NCBI GenBank assembly: GCA_031769625.1
Contig: JAUIMM010000572.1
Location: 7,351,001 to 7,415,000 of the forward strand
Length of the DNA stretch: 64,000 bases
Origin: Taudactylus pleione
Lineage: Eukaryota > Chordata > Amphibia > Anura > Myobatrachidae
Reading direction: 5' to 3'
Shown: positions 55,243 to 64,000 of the stretch, piece by piece
How positions within the stretch are numbered: position 1 is the stretch's first letter
Layout: each line of letters starts with the position of its first letter
Notes under the pieces: generated by a model
The model's database searches: none
The model's input: only the letters and a program-made list of their open reading frames with translations
Told to the model about the DNA's origin: nothing
Position numbers and translations under genes: made by a program

Positions 55243-55761
55243 GGGCCTGATACAGCAAGGATCGCTATTCTGCTTATAAGCACGCAACACAGTTGCTAAT
55301 TTCAGCGGTGATATGCAAATGTTTGCATTCGCATTTTGATCGCAGCCTAACATAAGGAAGCCCACTTCCCTTTACTCACATTCGTATACTAGGGCAACAT
55401 ACTGTAGCAAAATAATTGATAACATAGAGTAACAGCGGACCCATACGCACAATTAAGGCAGGTTAGACCTCACTCAGGAATTGCTAACTTCAGCGCACGC
55501 TATGAGGCCTCAGGCAGCATATGGTATCACAGTGGATAATTTATGCATGCCCACGGCGTTGAAATGCACTGGCTTGCCTGCGTTTGCCCGACCACCCCGT
55601 CACCACCCACAAACGGCACTTCCTGTCAATCACTGGGTCTGCAGTTCCGTTCACAGCATCTGGTTTGTAAACACGCACTGCGATGCATATGCATGCGCAG
55701 TGCAAAATAATCTGCCGACTGCATGCATATTAGCAACTGCAATCCTTGCTGAATCAGGCCC
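55243..55761. mobile_element. MITE with GGGCCTGATTCAGCAAGGAT ends
   Basis: Left GGGCCTGATACAGCAAGGAT, reversed right GGGCCTGATTCAGCAAGGAT, one mismatch in 20. GATCGC/GCAATC and GTTGCTAA pairs follow inwards. It is nested in the minisatellite-bearing element. Confidence 0.87.
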
Positions 55762-56960
55762 TCAGTGCGGTCGGCACTACACACTGACACCACTGGCTTC
55801 TGCTAGCGCTCTATTATACAGATCACATGGTCGGCTATTTTACCAGCATTTGAGATGTTTTCACTGCCATTTGGGTCCTGCTTGACATCACATTCACTAC
55901 AACTGTTACAGCCAACCAGTGCACCACAATACAGACAGGTAGGTATGTTATGCAAGATGACATACAGAATGTCAACATGTACAAAATGTTGACATTGAAC
56001 ATGGAGATCCCTGTAAGTTTGAGAGCCATTCCTGGATGATGACTAAGTGACTGAGTGAAAGATACAGTTACTACTGGCACTGGTAGACATGTACCATTGG
56101 ACATTCTATGCAGCCTTAAGGTAGCTGTAATGTACAATTGTGTAGCCAATGTGTTCCGAGGATTAGAGTCACAGCTGATGGACATCTCAGTAGGAAGCCC
56201 ATCAGCTGTGGCATTACCATAAATTTGTAGTAGTGGCTGCAACGAAAGTCGCAGCCACTACTGCACCTCCATCAACCTCTAAATCATGCCTTGAGGGAGG
56301 TATTTAGGGGGTTAATGTACATAAATTCAATTATTTGGTGATATTGGGGCTAATTATTAATGCAGATTATCAAAGTTATGATTGTTAAAAGGTTAATAAT
56401 ATTAATTACATTGAAGGATTGTTATGATTATGGTGAAGTGGTTAATAGTTTTTCACAAATGGTTAATTATGGATGAGGGAATTATATTGAAACATGATCA
56501 AAAATACTAAAAAGAAAGTTGAAAAAATGGACTGGATTGGCACTGTCAAGGAGCAGTTGGTTCAAATGGGAGTATGTCAAGCTCTTAACAAAATACAATA
56601 AGATAAATAATAAAAAGATTGAACAGCGCTATTATCAGTACAATATAGTGTGATATACCTGAATAATTATATAGCATCCTTGGAGACAATGATGTAAACA
56701 ATCTATGCATATATAAACTCACAGGCTAGGTCAATTGGATGAGTAAATGTTTGATCAGAATCGTAAAAATATAAACATATTCTCATAGGCTCTTTTATCT
56801 AAAAATTCCCATACGGCTTGGTTTAAAATGCAAAGGTATTTATTAAAACATAGAAAACAGATATACTGTATGTAAATAGAGGTGGATGTTGGTCCAATTT
56901 GTGGACCAATAGTGATGAAATCACAATTGGTGCATATTCACTGTTCATAGGATAAAAATG
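55762..56960. other. Intron 1, no clear element
   Basis: Some local hairpins: GTCAACATGTACAAAATGTTGAC (55971-55993) and GTAGTGGCTGC...GCAGCCACTAC (56231-56261). Then AT-rich sequence. Confidence 0.5.
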
Positions 56961-57604
56961 AAGTTGATTCAGACCCAGACACTAAGATTTGATAGGAGCT
57001 GATTCAGACCCGGACACTAAGAAGCGTTCACTAGTAGCTGCCGATGGTTTGCATTGTGCCCATGTGTATGCATCGCAGTGTGTGTGCGTGAACCACTGCG
57101 AAAGACTGGGAAGCGTTCGCTCGCTGAGCATAGACAGCCCAGCAGAGTGAGTGACAGGAGAACCTGTTTGTGGGTGGTGACAGGGGCAGGCCACTAGAAA
57201 CGGGGAAGTGGAGGTGTGAACGCAGGCGTGTCTGAGCGTCTCAACGCTGTTTCAGAGGCGAGCATAGTTAACAGGCAGCGTCATTGTGCACATCACCTGG
57301 CTGGTTTTTACACTGAAGTGCTCACAGTGCTTGCCGTGGGGTATAGTCAACCTCAAGCGCTGCGAGTGCTCCCGATGTTACCCGATGTACCGATGGTTGC
57401 ATACACTTCCTGGAGATGATGTGCGCAAGTAGGCATCTTAAGACAGGCTGGTGGGCATCTGCATACACAAAGCGATGGTACGCCAAGACAAAGTGGGCGT
57501 GCTTATGCCTTGAAGTGCATTCGCCTGCCTTGCCATCACTTGGCCGAATTTGCATACTCTGAGAACGAACGTACGCATCTAGCGAGCGGATCTGAATCAA
57601 GTCC
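56961..57604. mobile_element. MITE, same family as 32739, with a duplicated left end
   Basis: TGATTCAGACCCAGACACTAAG at 56965 is followed by CTGATTCAGACCCGGACACTAAG at 56999. The reversed right end is GGACTTGATTCAGATCCGCT. Shared interior: GTTTGTGGGTGGTGACAGGG and GCGTCATTGTGCACATCACC. Confidence 0.8.
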
Positions 57605-58339
57605 ATAGTGAAAAGCAGCACTCATTGAATAAAATGGAGTCAGTTTCAGGGCAATCCGGGTTAATATCCAGCAAACAAAGTGTAAGTTACCAGCCTTTAG
57701 GAGCACTCCGTCTCAACATGAAGCTAGAAGTCCTGCTTTTTCTGTAGTAGATGACAGTGTATACGGCCGAGAAGTAGATCGAAAGGTGCTTATCTCTAGT
57801 CAAATGTAATGTTTTTATAATTACACATTGACAGATTTATGGATATCGTACGTGTATACTGCTGTACTGCCAGTTGCAGACTGTCTGTCTATTCTCTTCA
57901 AATAAAGAGCTCTCTTATTTTCTCCTAACCCACAAAAAGTCTATTTTTTCTAACATCTCAGACATTCTGAACAAAAAACATTTTAAGTCAATAGGGGGTC
58001 CTGTTCCATTGTAAAATCATATGTTATTATAGCACTGGGATTTGGATTGGAATCTATACAAAATGGTAAACTTCTACCATTCCATACAGGAAAATATAAA
58101 ATCTTTCATTTCTCTATTATTATGCTAAAGTAAAATGCATATAGTGTCACCATAACAAAAACATACATGATTTTAAGAAGATACAAAAGAATAAAAAGAG
58201 AGCATTTACAAGGTTTAGTAAGTACAGTAGCAATATATGTAACAGTTAATTTTTAATATAACTGGTAATCATATATATAATGGTGGTTAGAACTGCTGAC
58301 AGAACATGGAGCTACAGTTAGACAACTCTTCCTGGATAT
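57605..58339. other. Intron 1, no feature
   Basis: AT-rich, no element recognised. Confidence 0.55.
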
Positions 58340-58805
58340 GGGCCCTGATTCAGAGCCACCCGCAAAAAGCGAGCACTCGCTCTGAATCAGGGCGGCCGCT
58401 TTTTTTTTTCTAGCCGGCCTCCTGGCCGCTCGCTATGCTGTGGGTGACCATCGGGCTTGCAACGAGCCCATTCTGGTAGGGTCTCGTCTGCCGCAAGCCC
58501 CAGTGAGCTTCCTGCTCTAATAGAGCAGGAAGCTCACTACTGACATCACTTGTGATGTCAGTAGGGCCGCCCCCAAACGGCAGGCGTTCCTTCGGGAACG
58601 CCTCCATTTGGACAGCCACCCCACCTCCCCGCCTACAAAACGGGGCGAGCTGTCGATCAACATTGACAGCCGCCCCATCTTGTAGTGAGTCCCACAGCGA
58701 GTGATTTCTCGCTCGCTGCGGGGCTCGCGCACACGCAGTGCGCACTGCCCGACCATCGACCCGCTTGCAAGCACATAGCGCTTGCGAGCAGGTCTGAATC
58801 AGGCA
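58340..58805 (-). mobile_element. Hairpin-chain element 3, copy 3, reverse orientation
   Basis: The reverse complement follows 20796-21344 and, more closely, 41332-41795: GGCGTTCC-GAAGGAACGCC (58583-58605), CTGACATCACTTGTGATGTCAG (58539-58562), GAGCTTCCTGCTCT...AGAGCAGGAAGCTC and GCCCCGTTTTGTAGGC-type hairpins. Ends GGGCCCTGATTCAGAGCC and GAGCAGGTCTGAATCAGGC. Confidence 0.85.
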
Positions 58806-60416
58806 CATGGTTAGTATAGTATTTCAGTATGCACAATCCATAGAGATTGTTAACAAATGTGTTTATTGAAATTAAAATGATAAACTATAATAAAATGTAA
58901 TGCACTATAACTTTTTTTTTTCTGGAGTTTAAAAACTTCCTATGTTCAATAACAGTGATATTATATTAAATTCATGAAAATTTAAAAAAACACCCTTTTT
59001 ATTAACATTTTTGTTAATACAATATATACTAGTAAAATTTTAAAACATAAACATCACCCATGTGAATATGAGGACTTTCATCTTTCACCTTTGTGCATTT
59101 AATGAATGGTTTTATTACACTGGTTAAACTGTTTCTATCAGTGCACTTTTATCTATAAATGGCACTATTAAAAGTATAGTCTGACACAAAGTTTCAGGAT
59201 GTGTCAGAATATTTCTAAATCATTATTATACTAATTCTATTTGATTTTCTGGTGGATATGGTTTTATTTGTATATTTTAGTTTTTACATCCTGTTTTGTG
59301 ATAATTTTTGTTGGGTATATAGTGTGCGGATATGTATCCAGTTCTCCATTAGATTTATGTTGTGCGGACCCAGATGGCACCTATGGGTGTGCACTAAGAT
59401 ATCAGTATTATTTTGGAACTGGTAGTATGTTTTCATATATACATATATGTTTTGATTTTAATGTCAATGTAATGTGTATATTGGCTTCAAGTAATTTCTA
59501 TGTCTGCCATGAACGATATGTTGTAATCTTTATTTTTGTTTGGGTGAAATTTTAAATATTCAACAAAAATTACTCAATTTAAAAAAAAATATATATATAT
59601 ATTATTATACTAAGGAGACCCAGGACCACTCAACATCTTGAAGTTTTTTTAAACGTCTTGTCCTAAAACATGGAACCTAATTTTTACATGTTAGTATATA
59701 ACTACAGCAAGAGTATAGTATTGGCTCAATACTTCAGTTTGTTAAGAGGTACTGTAGATCATCTCAATTAAAGACTAACCAAACCCCTTTATTACCAGTA
59801 AACTTGTAATTTTTCTTCTATTTGTAACCTAAACAACAGTATAATAACAGTATATTATTAGTGTAACTACAGTATTGCTAATTATATGGTTGTTAATTAT
59901 ATTATAAAGATAAACACATAATGAGGCATATGAAGTATACATTATTTAACTGATTGGAAATGTTATCATCTGGTTTGTGGTTAATATATTTATACGATGC
60001 AGTGATAGTGACAACTGTAGAATGTTTTTGCTTTGACACTTTTAACAAATACATTTACTAGATATTAACAGATACATATGTAAATATCAAGCTTTTTACA
60101 AGTATACATTCTTTAAAGTACATTTTTTCATGATAAGTAATGATCAACATTATATGGGAATCTACCTTAATACGTAATTATGACTAAGATAATGGCAAAA
60201 GGGGACTCATTGGTTAGGTCCTCAATTTGGTTCAGTCCACAATTGAAGTGAAAAGCGAAGCCTTTAAATTATATATGAGAGATCATGGAAACATTATAGA
60301 GTACCAGGATCCTAAGTCTAATGAAGAGAACAATCTGTATCTCTACAGTCGGCTCTCAGTTCTCAGCACGCTCGCAATTATTTTACTACTGTAGATAGAT
60401 TATGGTAAATCTTGTA
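58806..60416. other. Intron 1, no feature
   Basis: Strongly AT-rich. A hydrophobic 104-codon open frame (59241-59555) has no family motif or splice context. Confidence 0.55.
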
Positions 60417-63400
60417 GTCTCAACTGCAAAAGTATTTCTGACCTGAAATCTCCATCTGTATATAGAGTGGATAGTGACTTACCCAACTTATGATATTATG
60501 AAACTATTGGTGGGAAAAACATAAGGAGTGACACAGGCAGATAACATAATGGAACAAAGTCTGATGCAATGTGGGGATGCAGGACGATATAATAATGGGG
60601 CACGGCATAATATAATGAGAGGGCATAGACTGGGATGATGTAGGAGCAGTGGCGTAACTAGGGCAGGGCGAGCGGGGCACATGCCCTGGGTGCAGGGCTG
60701 CCAAGAGCTGTGCCCGGGTGAAAGGGGGCATGGCCTAATCACTGAGGTGTGCCGCTTGGAGCCCCTCAGCCCGGAGTACAGCCAATGGGGGGTGTGATCA
60801 GCATGATCGCTCCCACCATAGGCATAGGAGACTGCTCCTTCTGCTGCTTAGCAGCTGTGAGCAGTCTCCCACTGCAGCCCAGTACACAGCAGCATGTGCT
60901 GGGCTGCTGTGATGAAAAAGGGAGGGGGGGCAATGCCAGACCCGGGCCCCCGCCATGCCCCTCCAGCAAGCCCAGACCCAGGTAATTTATACTCGCTCCC
61001 CCCCTCCTGGCATCCCTGACTGGGCACCATGGCAAGCCCTGCAGAGGGGGTGCCGCTGGCCAGGGCATTGTACCCGCACGCCCTCCCCCCTACCACCATT
61101 GTGTCCTTAGTCAGCCCTTTAACGAGCAGGCAAGTGTGCCTTCTAGCCTGCTGCTGGCTTGGCTTCCTGTAGGGGGAGCTGCAGCAGAGGCTTGCAGCCC
61201 CTCCTAGGCAGACTTCCTACCAAGCTCTATCCTCCTCCAGACTAGAGCTGCTGTGTGCACCGGGTGAGGAGTGATTCTTCCCTCCACGCACTCTCCATTG
61301 CGCTGCCCGCTCACCATGGGTAAGTTCTCGGTGGTGGGGGGATGTATTGGATGGCTAAACTGCCACGGGAGGCAAGGGGGTGTTCATTTTTTATTTGGGG
61401 GGATGCTGGCTGCATTTGTGTGTGTATAATTGTGTGTCTATATAGGCTTTGTGTGTGTGTAAGTGTCTGTCTGTATAGGCTTTGTGTGTGTGAGTGTCTG
61501 TACAGGCTTTGTGTGTGTAGTGTGTCTGTAGAGGCTTTCAGTGTGTGAGTGTGTGTCTGTATAGGCTTTGTGTGTGTGTAAGTGTGTCTGTATAGGCTTT
61601 CAGTGTGTGTGTAATTGTGTGTCTGTATAGGCTTTCAGTGTGTGTGTAAGTGTGTGTGTTTATAGGCTTTGTGTGTGTGTAAGTGTCTGTCTGTATAGGC
61701 TTTGTGTGTGTGTGTGTCTGTACAGGCTTTGTGTGTGTAGTGTGTCTGTAGAGGCTTTCAGTGTGTGAGTGTGTGTCTGTATAGGCTTTGTGTGTGTGTA
61801 AGTGTGTCTGTATAGGCTTTCAGTGTGTGTGTAATTGTGTGTCTGTATAGGCTTTCAGTGTGTGTGTAAGTGTGTGTGTTTATAGGCTTTGTGTGTGTGT
61901 ATATTTGTATGTCTATATAGGCTTTGTGTGTGTAAGTGTCTGTCTGTAAAGGCATTGTGTGTGTGTGTGTCTGTAGAGGCTTTCAGTGTGTAAGTGTGTG
62001 TCTGTATAGGCTTTGTGTGTGTATGTGTGTCTGTATAGGCTTTCAGTGTGTGTAAGTGTGTGTCTGTATAGGCTTTGTGTGCGTGTCTGTCGGTATAGGC
62101 TTTCAGTGTGTGTGTCTGTCGGTATAGGCTTTCAGTGTGTGTAAGTGTGTCTGTATTGGCTTTGTGTGTGTAAGTGTGTCTGTATAGGATTGTGTTTGAG
62201 TAAGTGTGTCTGAATAGGCTTTCAGTGTGTGTAAAAATGTGTGATTGTAAAGGCTTTCAGTGTGTATATAAGTGTGTGTTCGTATAGGCTGAGTGTGTGT
62301 AAGTGTGTGTCTGTATAGGCTTTGTGTGTGTGTGTCTGTATAGGCTTTGTGTGTGTGTCAGTGTCTCTCTATAGGCTTTTATGTGTGTGTCTGTATAGGC
62401 TTTGTGTGTGTGTCTGTATAGGCTTTCAGTGTGTATGTAAGTGTGTGTCTGTATAGGCTTTGTGTGTATGTAAGTGTGTCTGTATAGGCTTTCTGTGTGT
62501 GTGCGTAAGTGTCTGTCTGTATAGGCTTTGTGTGTATGTGTGTCTGTATAGGCTTTCAGTGTGTGTAAGTGTTTGTCTTTATAGGCTTTCAGTGTGTATC
62601 TGTATAGACTTTCAGTGTGTATGTGTGTGACTGTATAGACTTTATGTGTGTGTAAGTGTGTGTCTGTATAGGCTTTGTGTGTGTGTAAGTGTCTGTCTGT
62701 ATAGGCTTTGTGAGTGTGTGTGTATAGGCTTTGTGTGTGTAAGTGTGTTTGTGTAGGCTTTCAGTGTGTAAGTGTGTGTCTGTATAGGCTTTCAGTGTAT
62801 GTGTGTGAGTGTGTGTCTATACAGGCTTTCAGTGTGTGTCTGCATAGGCTTTGTGTGTAAGTGTGTGTCTGTATAGGCTTTCAGTGTTTATGTAAGTGTG
62901 TGTCTGTATTGGCTTTCAGTGTGTATGTAAGTGTGTCTGTATAGGCTTTGTGTGTATGTAAGTGTGTCTGTATAGGATTTCTGTGTGTGTGTAAGTGTCT
63001 GTCTGTATAGGCTTTGTGTGTATGTGTGTCTGTATAGGCTTTCAGTGTGTGTAAGTGTGTGTCTTTATAGGCTTTCAGTGTGTAAGTGTGTATCTGTGTA
63101 AACTTTCAGTGTGTATGTGTGTGTCTGTATAGACTTTGTGTGTGTAAGTGTGTGTCTGTATAGGCTTTGTGTGTGTGTAAGTGTCGGTCTCAACTGCAAA
63201 AGTATTTCTGACCTGAAATCTCCATCTGTATATAGAGTGGATAGTGACTTATCCATCTTAGTATATTAAGAAACTAATTGGTGGGAAAAACATAAGGAGT
63301 GACACAGGCAGATAACATAATGGAACAAAGTCTGATGCAATGAGTGGATGCAGGATGATATAATAATGGGGCAGGGCATAATATAATGAGAGGGCATAGA

Positions 63401-64000
63401 CTGGGATGATATAGGAGCAGTGGGGTAACTAGAGCAGGGTGAGCAGGGCACATGCCCTGGGTGCAGGGCTGCCAAGAGCCAAGCCGTACTTGGGTGAAAG
63501 GGGGTGTGGCCTAACTGATGGATGCGTGACCACGCCCTCTTGGGAAAAAACAGAAAAAAAAACATTTTAGCAGTGCCGCTTGAAGCCCCTCAGCCTGGCG
63601 CACAGCCAATGGCGGGGCGGATCAGCATGATTGCTCCCACCATAGGCATAGGAGACTGCTCCTTCTGCTGCTTAGCAGCTGTGAGCAGTCTCCCACTGCA
63701 GCCCAGTAGACAGCATGTGCTGGGCTGCTGTGATGTAGAATGGAGGGGGGGTGATGCCGGACCCAGGCCCCCGCCATGCCCCTCCAGCAAGCCCAGACCT
63801 GGGTAATTTATACCCACTCCCCCCCTTCTGGTGCCCCTGCCTGGGTGAAATGGCAAGCCCTGCAGAGGGGGTGCTGCTGGCCAGGGCATCGTACCCACAT
63901 GCCCTCCCCCCTACCACCATTGTGTCCTTAGTCTGCCCTTTAATGGGCAGGCAAGTGTGCCTGCTAGCCTGCTGCTGGCTTGGCTGTCTGTAGGGGGAGC
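60417..64000. repeat. Tandem duplication, period about 2,770 bp, running off the window
   Basis: GTCTCAACTGCAAAAGTATT at 60417 recurs at 63187 and the two stay collinear (CTCCATCTGTATATAGAGTG, GGGAAAAACATAAGGAGTGA, GCCCTGGGTGCAGGGCTGCC, CCAGCAAGCCCAGACC) to the window end, with scattered differences and a 44-bp insertion near 63515-63570. The first unit contains a GCAGTGGCGTAACTAGGGC start (60649) and ends in the minisatellite. Confidence 0.9.
61395..63186 (+). repeat. Minisatellite (TGTGTGTCTGTATAGGCTTT units)
   Basis: About 1.8 kb of units of 25-40 bp: TATAGGCTTT followed by GTGTGTGTG or CAGTGTGTG and AAGTGTGTGTCTG. Its complement is the core of 52440-53095. Larger blocks repeat, for example 61430-61650 and 61660-61880. 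Confidence 0.96.

Larger units (their letters stand above)
1..64000 (-). other. TACR3: Inferred TACR3 transcription unit: introns 1 (part), 2 (complete) and 3 (part)
   Basis: Exons 2 and 3 are in gene order on the minus strand, so 6107-25715 is intron 2 (19,609 bp). Bases 25902-64000 would be the downstream part of intron 1 (at least 38 kb), and 1-5955 the start of intron 3. I looked on the minus strand for exon 1 (TM1-TM3 ending at DR) above 25902 and for exon 4 (TM6-TM7, NPIIY) below 5956 and found neither. All mobile elements listed here are therefore probably intronic. The span is an inference from the two exons; an exon beyond the window is required on both sides. Confidence 0.75.

Noticed and set aside
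59241..59555. 104-codon membrane protein
   Set aside because: Hydrophobic only because the region is T-rich; no family, no splice sites.
60749..61099. Pro/Gly-rich ORFs, repeated at 63.5-63.9 kb
   Set aside because: Both come from the GC-rich part of the tandemly duplicated element and are not conserved as frames.
61395..63186. CRISPR array
   Set aside because: Repeats are variable in length, spacers are themselves TG-rich and degenerate; a eukaryotic minisatellite.
25902..64000. TACR3 exon 1
   Set aside because: No minus-strand frame encoding TM1-TM3 ending in a split DR codon was found.

Overview
This is a stretch of a repeat-rich vertebrate genome, most likely a frog or toad (inference). 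The two confidently recognised host coding exons are on the minus strand: exon 2 (25716-25901) and exon 3 (5956-6106) of a neurokinin-3 (tachykinin) receptor gene, TACR3. Splice signals, split codons and the 151-bp length of exon 3 all fit. No exon 1 or exon 4 is visible, so the window appears to lie inside one TACR3 transcription unit: 3' part of intron 1 (25902-64000), all of intron 2 (6107-25715, 19.6 kb) and the 5' part of intron 3 (1-5955). The anuran assignment rests on repeat types I associate with frog genomes (tRNA-headed SINEs with an ATT tail, Penelope-type modules in TA runs, hAT ends reading TAGGGGTGTGCACC); it was not checked.

Almost everything else is mobile DNA. 1-2.36 kb: a decayed hAT transposase and the right end of its element. 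2.36-3.8 kb: TA microsatellites, Penelope-like modules and an element built from a chain of hairpins. 6.5-7.5 kb: a dead mariner. 8.47-12.7 kb: a second, older copy of the same hAT, opened by at least five later insertions. 13-20.8 kb: Penelope-like (GIY-YIG) retroelements, including two copies in opposite orientation around a MITE. 20.8-21.3 and 24.3-24.7 kb: more hairpin-chain elements. 21.7-23.1 kb: an L2-type LINE remnant. 27.4-28.9 kb: a long inverted repeat between TA runs. 29.7-34.5 kb: a composite of repeated non-coding units with a nested MITE and a Tc1 end.

The most complete mobile element is at 35648-41184 on the minus strand. It is an LTR retrotransposon with an open 1493-codon Gag-Pol, a 5-bp target duplication, an Ala-tRNA primer site and a polypurine tract. 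Its domain order is Gag-protease-integrase-reverse transcriptase-RNase H. This is the copia-like order found in the Gmr1 clade of Ty3/gypsy elements, and its Gag contains a SCAN-like domain. The 3' LTR has lost 238 bp that include the only TATA-like box I see.

From 41 to 64 kb come further hairpin-chain MITEs, a PIF/Harbinger element whose transposase lies antisense inside an apparent intron of its MADF partner gene, and a hAT insertion that split that partner gene with a perfect 8-bp duplication. Two minisatellite families each occur at two loci in opposite orientation, and a 2.77-kb tandem duplication runs off the window end. If transcribed, nearly all of this would be spliced out of TACR3 pre-mRNA. 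I see no bacterial genes, CRISPR array, rRNA or stand-alone tRNA gene.
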